Shown here: in pieces, positions 16,289 to 25,700 of the stretch
How the letters are laid out: each line of letters begins with the position of its first letter
How positions within the stretch are numbered: position 1 is the first letter of the stretch
Assembly (NCBI GenBank): GCA_022844005.1
Contig: JALHMN010000020.1
Location: forward strand, 1 to 36,923
Source: a bacterium
Lineage (GTDB): Bacteria > Pseudomonadota > Alphaproteobacteria > Ferrovibrionales > Ferrovibrionaceae
Reading direction: 5' to 3'
DNA length: 36,923 bases
Position numbers and translations under genes: made by a program
Notes under the pieces: model-generated
What the model saw: the letters and a program-made list of their open reading frames with translations, nothing else
What the model was told of the DNA's origin: nothing
Databases searched by the model: none

Positions 16289-17797
16289 TCAGGCACGGCC
16301 GAGCGACAGGGCCACGTAGTGCGGCACGCCCTGACGCAGGACCAGGAGCGCGGTCGCCTCCTTCTCCAGCGCCGTCTCGCGCCGGATCGCGGCAAGCACT
16401 TCGGTGGGCGAGGCGACCTTGGTGCCGCCCACCTCGGTGATCACGTCGCCGGGGCGGATGCCCGTGTCGGCCGCGGCGCCGTCGGGGGCGACCTGGGCGA
16501 CGATGGCGCCCTTCACGTCGCCGTCGATCCCGAGCTGCGCGCGCGCCTGCGGGTCGAGGGGCGCCAGGGCCAGTCCGACCGACGCTTCGGCACTTTCCCG
16601 TTCATCCGAAGAGCTGGCCGCCTGCTCCTTGGTGTTGGTGCCCAGGCGCACCTCGAGCGATTGCGCCTTGCCCTCGCGGACGATTTCGATCTGGGCGGCC
16701 TTGCCGGCTTGGCCGCTCGCCACCGCGCGGGCCAGATCGCGCGGATCGCCGATCGGAAGCGAGTCGAGCCTGGTGACCACGTCGCCCGGGCGCAGGCCCG
16801 CCTTCTCGGCCGGTGAGCCCGGCTGCACCGCGGTGACGAGTGCGCCTTTGGCTTCTCCGGTTTCCAGCGCCTTGCGCAGCTCTTCGGTCACCGGCTGCAT
16901 CTGCACGCCGAGCCAGGCGCGCTCCACCTTGCCGTGCTCGCGCAGCTGCTCGATGACCGGTTTCACCACCGCGGCCGGGACCGCGAAGCCGATACCGACG
17001 CTGCCGCCATTGGGCGAGACGATGGCGGTGTTGACCCCGATCACCCGGCCCTGCGTGTCGAAGGTCGGGCCGCCGGAGTTGCCGGAGTTGATCGGCGCAT
17101 CGATCTGCAGGAAATCGTCATAGGGTCCCGATCCGAGGTCACGCCCGCGTGCCGACAGGACGCCCACGGTCACCGTGCCGCCCAAGCCGAAAGGATTGCC
17201 GACGGCCATCACCCAGTCGCCCACGCGGATCTGTTCGTCGCCGCCGAAGCTGACCGCCTGAAGCGGGCTCTTCGGTTCGATCTTGAGGAGCGCGAGGTCT
17301 GTCTTCTCGTCACGGCCGACCAGCTTGGCGGGATACTTCTCGCCAGAGGAGAGGTTGACCACGATCTCGGTCGCGTTCCCGACCACGTGGTTGTTGGTGA
17401 CGATGTAGCCCGCGGGATCGACGATGAAGCCCGAACCGAGCGCGTGGCCGCGCCGGGCCTGCGGCCCGTTCGGTCCGCCGAAGTGGCGGAAGAATTCTTC
17501 GAAGGGCGTGCCGCGCAGCTCCGGCGGTATCTGCTGGGCGCCGCGCGCCCGCTCCACCTGGGTCGTGGTGATCTGCACCACCGAGGGCTTCACCCGTTCG
17601 GCGAGATCGGCGAAGCTGCCGGGCAGCTGGCCGGCCGGCGCGGGCATGGCCGCCTCGGCCGCCGTGATCAGCGGGCCTGTGCCCGCGGGGGCGTTGTACC
17701 AAGCGAGGCCGCCCGCCAATGTGGTGGTGACGAGCGCGGCGGCCAGCAGGTTCTTCAGGCGCCTGCCGCGGCTCGTCGGCGAAGAGGTGTCCGTCAT
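16289..17797 (-). CDS. Periplasmic serine protease/chaperone, DegP/HtrA (Do) family
   Basis: A 502-residue HtrA protein degrading or refolding damaged envelope proteins. An N-terminal anchor/signal helix (about residues 15-34) is followed by a trypsin-like domain with the catalytic triad His137 (NNHVVG), Asp167 (TDLALLKI) and Ser241 (NSGNSGGP), then two PDZ domains (about 280-370 and 400-495). The ATG at 17797 is preferred over a TTG at 17812 because GGAG lies 9 nt upstream of it. Insertion FRHFGGPNGPQARRG is the LA-loop region typical of DegP/MucD. Followed by a strong hairpin and an OmpR-type two-component pair, an arrangement that suggests envelope-stress control. Confidence 0.95.
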   Translation of the reverse strand: MTDTSSPTSRGRRLKNLLAAALVTTTLAGGLAWYNAPAGTGPLITAAEAAMPAPAGQLPGSFADLAERVKPSVVQITTTQVERARGAQQIPPELRGTPFEEFFRHFGGPNGPQARRGHALGSGFIVDPAGYIVTNNHVVGNATEIVVNLSSGEKYPAKLVGRDEKTDLALLKIEPKSPLQAVSFGGDEQIRVGDWVMAVGNPFGLGGTVTVGVLSARGRDLGSGPYDDFLQIDAPINSGNSGGPTFDTQGRVIGVNTAIVSPNGGSVGIGFAVPAAVVKPVIEQLREHGKVERAWLGVQMQPVTEELRKALETGEAKGALVTAVQPGSPAEKAGLRPGDVVTRLDSLPIGDPRDLARAVASGQAGKAAQIEIVREGKAQSLEVRLGTNTKEQAASSSDERESAEASVGLALAPLDPQARAQLGIDGDVKGAIVAQVAPDGAAADTGIRPGDVITEVGGTKVASPTEVLAAIRRETALEKEATALLVLRQGVPHYVALSLGRA

Positions 17798-17920
17798 CGC
17801 TCCAATCTCCAATTCTCATGCCGCGGCTTCTCCCGCGGCGCTGGTGTAGATGTAGGAGGGGCGGGCTGGCAGGCGCCTTGCGGGTAGATGAAATCGAATT
17901 CACCTGATTTTCGGGCGGAC

Positions 17921-18817
17921 ATGCGCATCGGGATCGACCTCGGCGGCACCAAGATCGAAGGGATACTCCTGGCGGCGGATGGGCAGGAGATCGCGCGCCG
18001 TCGGGTGGCCGCGCCGGGCGGCGACTACGCCGCCACAGTGGATGCGATTCGCGATCTCGCCTTGGGACTGGAAGCGCGGGCCGGCCGCCGCTGCAGCATC
18101 GGCGTCGGGACACCCGGCGCCCTGTCGCCGTCGAGCGGCCTGATCAAGAACGCCAACAGCACCTGCCTGATCGGCCACCGGCTCGATGCCGACCTGGCGG
18201 CGGCGCTCGGCCGTCCGGTCCGTCTCGCCAACGACGCCAACTGCTTCGCACTCTCCGAGGCGGTCGACGGTGCCGCGGCAGGGGCGGGGGTGGTCTTTGG
18301 CGTGATCCTGGGTACCGGCTGCGGCGGCGGCATCGTCGTCGGCGGGAGGGTGCTGACCGGCCCCAATGCGATCGCGGGAGAGTGGGGACACAATCCGCTG
18401 CCCTGGCCCGACGACACCGAGCGGCCCGGGCGGGCGTGCTATTGCGGCAAGCAGGGCTGCATCGAGACGTTCCTCAGTGGCCCGGCACTCGCCGCCGATC
18501 ATCCCGCCGGCCTGGCGCCAGCGGCGATGCTGAGCGCCGCGGCGGCTGGTGACGCGGTGGCCGAGGCGACTTTGCGCCGTTACGAGCGCCGGCTGGCCAA
18601 ATCGCTGGCCCAGGTCATCAATTTTCTCGACCCGGACGTGATCGTGCTCGGTGGCGGCATCTCCAATCTCGACCGCCTCTACGCCGCCGTGCCGGCATTG
18701 TGGGGCGAATACGTTTTCTCGGATCACGTCGCGACGGTGCTGCTGCCGCCGCAGCACGGTGATTCCTCCGGCGTGCGCGGCGCGGCCTGGCTCTGGCCGG
18801 CGGAGGGCCAGGGGTGA
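17921..18817 (+). CDS. mak: ROK-family fructokinase, Mak-like
   Basis: The 298-residue protein follows E. coli Mak (manno(fructo)kinase) closely across its length: MRIGIDLGGTK ATP-binding start, KNANSTCLIGH, LANDANCFALSEAVDGAAAG with the catalytic Asp, GTGCGGGI, GEWGHNPLPW and the zinc-binding CYCGKQGCIETF. It should phosphorylate fructose, and possibly mannose, at C6 with ATP. The ATG at 17921 is chosen because it opens the conserved domain exactly as in Mak; an ATG at 17888 would add 11 residues with no family support. It is divergent from htrA and coupled to dinB by a GTGA overlap, a functionally unrelated pairing. Confidence 0.93.
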   Translation: MRIGIDLGGTKIEGILLAADGQEIARRRVAAPGGDYAATVDAIRDLALGLEARAGRRCSIGVGTPGALSPSSGLIKNANSTCLIGHRLDADLAAALGRPVRLANDANCFALSEAVDGAAAGAGVVFGVILGTGCGGGIVVGGRVLTGPNAIAGEWGHNPLPWPDDTERPGRACYCGKQGCIETFLSGPALAADHPAGLAPAAMLSAAAAGDAVAEATLRRYERRLAKSLAQVINFLDPDVIVLGGGISNLDRLYAAVPALWGEYVFSDHVATVLLPPQHGDSSGVRGAAWLWPAEGQG

Positions 18818-20151
18818 GCGGCTTCTGCCGCGACTGCCTGGCGCGCAGCGGCCCGCGCGCGCAGCGCTGCGCAGTCTGCAACTCCCCCAGGATCCTCGAT
18901 CATCCCGAACTGGACCGTCTGTCGATCGCCCACATCGACTGCGATGCCTTCTACGCCTCGGTCGAAAAGCGCGACGACCCCAGCCTCCGGGACAAGCCGG
19001 TGATCGTGGGCGGCGGCCGGCGCGGTGTGGTCTCCACCTGCTGCTATCTCGCCCGCCTGTACGGCGTGCGCTCGGCAATGCCGATGTTCAAGGCGCTGAA
19101 GGCCTGCCCGGAAGCGGTGGTCATCCGGCCCGCGATGGCGAAATACGCCGCCGTTGCCCGCGAGGTGCGGGCCCTGATGCAGTCGGTGACCCCGCTGGTC
19201 GAACCGCTGTCGCTGGACGAGGCCTATCTCGACCTCGGCGGTACCGAGCGGCTCATGCAGGCGAGCCCGGCGGAAACGCTGGCCAGGCTTGCCGCCCGCA
19301 TCGAGGCGGAAGTCGGCATCACCGTGTCGATCGGCCTTTCCTACAACAAGTTCCTGGCCAAGCTCGCCTCCGAGCTCGACAAGCCGCGCGGTTTCGCCGT
19401 CATCGGCCGCGACGGCATCGAGGCCTTTCTGGCGCCGCGTCCTGTTGCTTCCATCAACGGCGTCGGCAAGGCGATGCAGGCGAAGTTGGCCGAGGCCGGC
19501 ATCACCCGGATCGGCCACCTGCAGGCTTTCGCCGATGCCGATCTCATCCGCCGCTTCGGTGCCATGGGCAATCGGCTGGCGCGCTTCTCCCGAGGTGAGG
19601 ACGACCGACCCGTTGATCCTGAAGGGGAGATGAAGAGCATCTCCGCCGAAACCACCTTCAACACCGATCTGCGCGGGCTGCAGGAGCTGGAGCGCGAGCT
19701 CTGGCCGCTCTGCGAGAAGGTGGCCCGGCGCATGAAGGCGAAGGCGACGGCGGGCCGCACGCTGACCCTGAAGCTGAAGACAGCCGATTTTCGTACCCGC
19801 ACCCGGGCCGAGGCGTTGGAGAACCCGACCCAGCTGGCCGAGACGATCTTCCGCTCGGCCTGCGAACTCCTGCGGCGCGAGGTGGGGCCGTATGCCTTTC
19901 GCCTGATCGGTGTCGGCCTGTCGCATTTCGCCGATCCGGCCGATGCCGACCCGCCCGACCTGCTCGACCCGCGGCCCGCTCAGGCCGCGGCGGTCGAGCG
20001 GGCCATGGATGCCGTCCGCTCCAAATTCGGCGAGGGGGCGATCGGCAAGGGTCGCGGGCTGCCCCTCAGCAGCCCCCGGGCAGCATCTCCAGTTGGCGCA
20101 ACGTCCCCTTCATCGAATACTCCCCGTAGTCGAGAACGATATCCCCGCTGA
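18814..20151 (+). CDS. dinB: DNA polymerase IV (Y-family) with N-terminal Cys4 motif
   Basis: A 445-residue translesion polymerase. Palm motifs are present: HIDCDAFYASVE (metal Asp42) and the SLDEAYLDL catalytic pair near 135. Finger (GVVSTCCYLARLYGVRSAMPM), HhH (INGVGKAMQAKLAEAGI) and little-finger (SAETTF, RTLTLKLKTADFRTRTR) regions follow. The N-terminal 25 residues before the polymerase carry CxxC-x10-CxxC (Cys5, 8, 19, 22), a putative zinc ribbon also seen in some alphaproteobacterial DinB proteins. The usual end KFGEGAIGKGRG is reached near 20058, yet the frame runs on for about 30 residues, overlapping the convergent EipB gene by 86 bp; this tail is probably not functional. No LexA box was seen at the start, which lies inside mak. 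Confidence 0.95.
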   Translation: MSGFCRDCLARSGPRAQRCAVCNSPRILDHPELDRLSIAHIDCDAFYASVEKRDDPSLRDKPVIVGGGRRGVVSTCCYLARLYGVRSAMPMFKALKACPEAVVIRPAMAKYAAVAREVRALMQSVTPLVEPLSLDEAYLDLGGTERLMQASPAETLARLAARIEAEVGITVSIGLSYNKFLAKLASELDKPRGFAVIGRDGIEAFLAPRPVASINGVGKAMQAKLAEAGITRIGHLQAFADADLIRRFGAMGNRLARFSRGEDDRPVDPEGEMKSISAETTFNTDLRGLQELERELWPLCEKVARRMKAKATAGRTLTLKLKTADFRTRTRAEALENPTQLAETIFRSACELLRREVGPYAFRLIGVGLSHFADPADADPPDLLDPRPAQAAAVERAMDAVRSKFGEGAIGKGRGLPLSSPRAASPVGATSPSSNTPRSRERYPR

Positions 20152-20878
20152 CGCCGTTCTCGAACAGGCGGAAGCCGATCTCGTATTGCGGTTCCTCGGC
20201 CTTGGTCTTCAGGGGGAAGAAGGCCATACGCACCGGCCAGGAGCGCAGGTCCTTGAGCGGCGCGAGCACCGGATCGTCGCCGGCTTCCGCCTTCATCTCC
20301 CGCCCGATGGTGACCCCCGTCTCGAAACTGCCGTCCTCGCCCGATCCGTCGAAGATACGGATGCTGGCGAATCTCGCTCCGGCGATCGCCTGGCGAATGA
20401 CCTGCACCACATGCTGGTTGGGGAACACGGTGCCCTTGGGCAGATCGAGTGTCGCTTCCGCCGGCTTCAGCATCCTGGCGGTGCCGCCTTCGCCGTCCTT
20501 CACACTCGCGCTGCCGGCGAATTCGTCGCTCGGCTCGCCGTTCAGGATGTTGCGCATCTCGAAGCGGAACGTGCTGCCGTCCTTCGCTTCCCAGGAACTG
20601 AGGGTGAAGTCGCTCACTACCGTCTCGCCCTCGGCGTTCAGCAGTTCGGTCCAGAACCGCTGGGTCGTCGTATGCCCGTCGCAGGCGTCCAGTACCTCGA
20701 CCGCAAGCCGTCCGCGGATCGCAACCACCGAGCCTCCGTGATCGGCCCTGCCGATGCCGATCTCATAGATCGCTCGGTGGCCGGCGAGCGTCACCGCCGC
20801 GCCGGCGGCGACGGCGTGCGGTGTGACGCCTCCCAGCAGCAATCCCAGGACAAGCAGCGAACGGGTGAGACAACGCAT
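20066..20878 (-). CDS. eipB: Periplasmic cell-envelope integrity protein EipB (DUF1849)
   Basis: A 270-residue protein with a signal peptide (hydrophobic LLVLGLLLGGV, cleavage near AVAA at about residue 25) and a DUF1849 body that begins LAGHRAIYEI, the conserved start of EipB. From memory of Brucella EipB, this is a periplasmic beta-spiral protein needed for envelope integrity and held by one disulfide between a Cys near the N-terminus and one near the C-terminus. Exactly two cysteines remain after signal cleavage, Cys66 and the last residue Cys270, matching that pattern. Convergent and overlapping by 86 bp with dinB. Confidence 0.92.
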   Translation of the reverse strand: MRCLTRSLLVLGLLLGGVTPHAVAAGAAVTLAGHRAIYEIGIGRADHGGSVVAIRGRLAVEVLDACDGHTTTQRFWTELLNAEGETVVSDFTLSSWEAKDGSTFRFEMRNILNGEPSDEFAGSASVKDGEGGTARMLKPAEATLDLPKGTVFPNQHVVQVIRQAIAGARFASIRIFDGSGEDGSFETGVTIGREMKAEAGDDPVLAPLKDLRSWPVRMAFFPLKTKAEEPQYEIGFRLFENGVSGDIVLDYGEYSMKGTLRQLEMLPGGC

Positions 20879-20999
20879 GAAGGCTCCAGACTGGCGAATG
20901 AGGCGCCGGCCCGCATGCTACAGGAGCGCGGCGAGACCGGGGAGGGTGGAGGTTCCTGCCGCGCCCCGGCAGGAAGTGCCGGGCGCGATTTCAATTTTA

Positions 21000-21013
21000 T
21001 TGATCAAAATCAA
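21000..21013. promoter_or_regulatory. Perfect FNR/FixK/Anr box
   Basis: TTGAT-CAAA-ATCAA is an exact match to the FNR/FixK consensus TTGAT-N4-ATCAA, in an AT-rich island within GC-rich DNA in the divergent region between eipB and the diguanylate cyclase gene. Its centre lies 70 bp before the cyclase ATG; a class II start about 41.5 bp downstream would fall near 21048. The site is symmetrical so it could also act on eipB. Confidence 0.75.
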
Positions 21014-21076
21014 TTGCGTACATCTTGGCGTGAAAGTTGCTTAAAGGCCGGTGGGAGCATTTAGTGGGGAATACAA

Positions 21077-21784
21077 ATGGTTTACACGGCGACTTGGGTA
21101 GACCCGCCGCGCAACGAAGCGGAGGCATTCCTGGTATCCGTCGCCTCGAAGTTGAAGCGGCGGTTCGTGAGCAGCCCGCCGGACGCGTCTTCGGCGAAGC
21201 TGATCGCGCAGCTGATCGCCTACGCCTCCGAGGCCCAGCGCCTCGTCGAGGAACAGAGCCAGCGGATCAGCCAGCTCGAGGCTCTCTCGATCACCGACGA
21301 GATGACCGGTCTCTTGAATACCCGGGGGTTCCGCATGGCGCTGGAGAGCGCCATCACCGATTCGCGCCGTCATGGTGACCAGGGAACGCTCGCCTTCATC
21401 GATCTCGACGGCCTGAAGCGGGTGAACGACCGCTTCGGCCATGCCGCTGGCGATGCCGCGCTGGTGGCCGTCGGGTGCGTGCTGCGCGAGAGGATCAGGC
21501 TTACCGATGCGGCCGGCCGGCTGCATGGCGACGAGTTCGCCGTACTGTTCTGCCGGTCCAGCCCTGCGCATGCCGAGGATCTGGTCGGCCGCCTGCGCGA
21601 GGCCCTGAGTGCCGTGCCCGTCGAGATCGGCCGCCACTCCTTCATCGCTTCGGCCAGCGTCGGCTCGACGATCTATGGTCCCGATTGCGATGCAGACCTG
21701 CTGCTCGCCGCGGCTGATGCCGGCATGTATCGGGCCAAGCGTGGGCGCGCGGGCCGGCTCATGCGCCTGCCGGCAGCACGCTGA
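21077..21784 (+). CDS. Diguanylate cyclase (GGDEF domain, HGDEF variant)
   Basis: A 235-residue protein that would make c-di-GMP from GTP. The N-terminal 70 residues are helical and may form a coiled coil (RLVEEQSQRISQLEAL); the GGDEF domain follows (ITDEMTGLLNTRGF, FIDLDGLKRVNDRFGHAAGD, then the signature at residues 150-154). The signature reads HGDEF, so the first glycine is replaced by His, while the metal/catalytic Asp-Glu and the I-site RLTD (141-144, exactly five residues before) are kept. No membrane helix or other sensor domain. The ATG at 21077 has GGGGA at a 6-nt spacing. Preceded by a perfect FNR/FixK box; 26-bp convergent overlap with the next cyclase gene. Confidence 0.92.
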   Translation: MVYTATWVDPPRNEAEAFLVSVASKLKRRFVSSPPDASSAKLIAQLIAYASEAQRLVEEQSQRISQLEALSITDEMTGLLNTRGFRMALESAITDSRRHGDQGTLAFIDLDGLKRVNDRFGHAAGDAALVAVGCVLRERIRLTDAAGRLHGDEFAVLFCRSSPAHAEDLVGRLREALSAVPVEIGRHSFIASASVGSTIYGPDCDADLLLAAADAGMYRAKRGRAGRLMRLPAAR

Positions 21785-22952
21785 ACAGTTCGCGCTGCCC
21801 GCCGATTCCCGGCAGGCTGCGCATCCCGATCGACCGCAGCCGGAGGGCGGCGGGGCCGAGCGCACGCGCCAGGGCGCCGGAGACGAGGATGGGCAGGGCT
21901 TCGGCCTTGCACAGGGCCTCCATGCGGGCCGCCTCGTTCACCGCCGGCCCGATCACGGTGAAGTCGAGCCGCGTGTCGCTGCCGACATTGCCATAGAGCA
22001 CTTCGCCCAGATGCAGCGCGATGCAGAGCGGCAATGCCGGCTCGCCGATCAGCGCCTGCGCCTCCTCCGCCGCCTGCATCGCCTGCCGGCAGGCCTCGCC
22101 CTCGCCCGCGGGATCGACCGGGAAGATGGCGAGCAGCCCGTCACCCATGAACTTCAGGACCTGCCCGCCGTGTCGTTCGATCGGCCCGACGATGCAGTCC
22201 AGATGCCGGTCCAGCACATCGATCAGGGCTTCCGGTGCGATCGTGCCCGACAAGGCCGTGAAGCCGCGCAGGTCGGCATAGAGGAGGGCGGCGGAGAGCT
22301 TGCGCACGTCGCCCCGGCGCGTGGCGCCGTTCAATACCCGCTGCGCGGCATCGGCGCCGAGATAGATGCCGAGGAGGTTGCCGGCCAGATCGGCGAAGAT
22401 GCGTCCCTGGATGGCGAGACCCAGTTGCGGCAGCACGCTCTCCAGCGCGGCGCATTCCTCGTCCGACCAGCCGCCGGGACGGTCGCAGGCGACGGAGATG
22501 ACGAGGCCGAGGAGCTCACCCGGCTGCTGCTGCGCCGACAGGCGGAAGCCCAGCATCGCCGCCAGCCAGTCGGTCAGGCCCTGTTCGGCGAATTCCTTCA
22601 GCACCGGATAGTCGAGTTCCGCCTCCGGCCCGGCCAGGCGGCGGCGCATGCGCGTGACCTCGTTCTCTATCATGTAGGCGAAGGGGCTTCGCTGCCAGGC
22701 CTCGCTCACCAGGTCGGAATGGACGAAGGCGGTGGGCGCGATGACGTCGCTGCCGCGCTCGTAGGTATAACCGGTGGCCCGAAGCATCGGATGCAGCGTG
22801 GTCATGGCCAGGTAGATGCGGCCGACCCCGAGGCCCGCCTCGTTCAGACGCCGGCCCAGGCCCGCCACCAGATCCTGCGCCGCCAGGCCGTCCAGCCCCG
22901 CCTGCACCAGCCAGTCCTTCACCGCGGCGACCGAAGGGGCTTCAGCGTTCAT
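21759..22952 (-). CDS. Class III adenylate/guanylate cyclase with N-terminal sensor-like domain
   Basis: A 397-residue soluble cyclase. The C-terminal catalytic domain (about 218-395) keeps both metal aspartates (Asp227 in YADLRGFT; Asp271 in LKFMGDGLLAIF), the purine-binding pair Lys267 and Asp330 (LDFTVIG), and Asn339/Arg343 that stabilise the transition state. Lys/Asp at the purine positions favours ATP, hence cAMP. The N-terminal 200 residues resemble the domain found in many alphaproteobacterial cyclases, with a GAF-like stretch ending QLGLAIQGRIFADLAGNLL. No transmembrane helices. It is convergent with the diguanylate cyclase gene and lies after the groEL terminator. Confidence 0.93.
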   Translation of the reverse strand: MNAEAPSVAAVKDWLVQAGLDGLAAQDLVAGLGRRLNEAGLGVGRIYLAMTTLHPMLRATGYTYERGSDVIAPTAFVHSDLVSEAWQRSPFAYMIENEVTRMRRRLAGPEAELDYPVLKEFAEQGLTDWLAAMLGFRLSAQQQPGELLGLVISVACDRPGGWSDEECAALESVLPQLGLAIQGRIFADLAGNLLGIYLGADAAQRVLNGATRRGDVRKLSAALLYADLRGFTALSGTIAPEALIDVLDRHLDCIVGPIERHGGQVLKFMGDGLLAIFPVDPAGEGEACRQAMQAAEEAQALIGEPALPLCIALHLGEVLYGNVGSDTRLDFTVIGPAVNEAARMEALCKAEALPILVSGALARALGPAALRLRSIGMRSLPGIGGQRELFSVLPAGA

Positions 22953-23000
22953 CCGTGCGATCCTGTGCGCGCCTCGTCAGGGGAAGATGGGGCGCGGGAC

Positions 23001-23040
23001 AAAAAGGAAAGGCCGCCCGCGAGGGATGTCGCGGACGGCC
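23001..23040 (-). terminator. Rho-independent terminator of groESL
   Basis: A 12-bp stem with one mismatch (23011-23022 with 23029-23040) and a 6-nt loop lies 35 bp after the groEL stop. On the minus strand it is followed by TTTCCTTTTT (23010-23001), a proper T tract. Confidence 0.88.
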
Positions 23041-23074
23041 CAACCTAGCAAGCAATCGAAGGGCTTGGGGACGA

Positions 23075-24757
<1,683 letters not shown>

Positions 24758-25072
24758 TCAGGCGGCCTTGCGGGCGGCGGCCGTCGTCTCGACGATGCCC
24801 ATGATGTCGGACTCCTTCATGATCAGGAGGTCCGTCCCGTCGATCTTCACTTCGGTGCCCGACCACTTGCCGAACAGCACCCGGTCGCCGACCTTGACGT
24901 CGAGGGGGATGCGCTTGCCGGCTTCGTCGCGGCCGCCGGGGCCGACGGCGATGATCTCGCCTTCCATCGGCTTTTCCTTGGCGGTGTCGGGAATGATGAT
25001 CCCGCCCTTGGTCTTCTGCTCTTCCTCGACGCGGCGGACGACCACACGGTCATGAAGCGGTTTGAATGCCAT
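24758..25072 (-). CDS. groES: Co-chaperonin GroES (Cpn10)
   Basis: A 104-residue Cpn10: [19 protein letters not shown] start, the mobile loop [16 protein letters not shown], and [18 protein letters not shown] are all typical. The C-terminus is extended by about nine residues (TTAAARKAA), which is slightly longer than usual. GGGAG lies 8 nt before the ATG. First gene of the groESL operon; its leader contains an RpoH-type promoter with a CIRCE operator further upstream. Confidence 0.98.
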   Translation of the reverse strand: MAFKPLHDRVVVRRVEEEQKTKGGIIIPDTAKEKPMEGEIIAVGPGGRDEAGKRIPLDVKVGDRVLFGKWSGTEVKIDGTDLLIMKESDIMGIVETTAAARKAA

Positions 25073-25168
25073 CTCGATTTCTCCCTTGGGCCTTCGCAGT
25101 CCTGAAACCCCGGGGGCGCGGGGGCGCCACCGTCCGCATGGGTGCGCGCCGCCTCCCCGAGGCTGGGC

Positions 25169-25200
25169 CGGATGTAGGCGCGTCCGGTCCGGCGTTCAAG
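25169..25200 (-). promoter_or_regulatory. RpoH (sigma-32) type promoter of groESL
   Basis: Read on the minus strand, CTTGAA (25200-25195) and CCTACATCCG (25178-25169) match the alphaproteobacterial RpoH pattern CTTG-N17/18-CYTATNTNNG with an 18-bp spacer and a single mismatch in the -10 (C for T). The predicted start lies about 90 nt before groES. Pattern match only; no expression evidence. Confidence 0.7.
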
Positions 25201-25207
25201 GGGTTTG

Positions 25208-25234
25208 GCAGCACTCGTCGAAGAAGACTGCTAA
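25208..25234 (-). promoter_or_regulatory. CIRCE element (HrcA operator) of groESL
   Basis: On the minus strand TTAGCAGTC, nine bases, then GAGTGCTGC matches the CIRCE consensus TTAGCACTC-N9-GAGTGCTAA at 15 of 18 arm positions with the exact spacing. It is the binding site of the HrcA repressor. It ends 7 bp upstream of the RpoH-type -35, so it probably controls a second, vegetative promoter lying further upstream (about 25235-25262). Confidence 0.8.
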
Positions 25235-25321
25235 CACGTTGATACTGTTGATTTTTAAGGAAGGGGTGCGAAATATTGAAGGGTCGCGGCGTGCTGGCCG
25301 CGGGTATCAGGGAGTGCGTGG

Positions 25322-25585
25322 ATGCTTGATTTTGCGCGTCAGCTCTCGGGTTATCGGCTGACCACGGCCGAGATTCTCTACCATATGCCCGATCATCCGG
25401 GTGTGTTGCAGACCTTCGTCTGGCAGGAACTCGACATCCGCCCCGAGTTTCCCGTCTTGCGTAAATTCCTCGATTTCTGGGACAAGCGCCTCGACGGCAA
25501 GCTGCATTCGGTCCGGGTGGCCAGTTGCGGCATCATTCAGCCGGCGGAAATGCGCCATTTCCCGGTGGAACTGCGCCTCCACTAG
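25322..25585 (+). CDS. usg: Usg family protein
   Basis: An 87-residue protein that matches the Usg family along its length: LSGYRLTTAEILYHMPDHP, LQTFVWQELDI, FPVLRKFLDFWDKRLDGKLHSVRVA and a final PAE-x-RH segment. Usg was named for its position near tryptophan genes in some alphaproteobacteria; its function is not known. No tryptophan genes are present here. The ATG has GGGAG at 8-nt spacing. Divergent from groESL, sharing the 249-bp region that carries CIRCE; an AT-rich stretch with TTGATT (25248) and AATATT could form its promoter, at low confidence. Confidence 0.92.
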   Translation: MLDFARQLSGYRLTTAEILYHMPDHPGVLQTFVWQELDIRPEFPVLRKFLDFWDKRLDGKLHSVRVASCGIIQPAEMRHFPVELRLH

Positions 25586-25612
25586 CTATGTGACCCGGGC
25601 CTCGGGCGGCGC

Positions 25613-25658
25613 GATCGAGGGCTGGGCGCATCGCGTACGATGCGGCCAGCGCTCGATC
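25613..25658. repeat. Long imperfect palindrome between usg and a small gene
   Basis: The arms 25613-25633 and 25638-25658 form a 21-position stem with 19 Watson-Crick pairs, a CGTA loop and two symmetrically placed G-G mismatches. It sits between convergent genes, so it may end transcription in both directions, but there is no T tract on either side. A repetitive extragenic palindrome is another possibility. Confidence 0.75.
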
Positions 25659-25700
25659 AGGCGCGCGGCGGAAGGGGTTCGGTCCCGTATCGGCGAACCT

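Noticed and set aside
17845..17860. CCTACAT on the minus strand upstream of htrA as an RpoH -10
   Set aside because: No CTTG at 17-18 bp upstream.
20940..20956. GGAAC on the minus strand upstream of eipB
   Set aside because: No CGTT at 16-17 bp; chance match.
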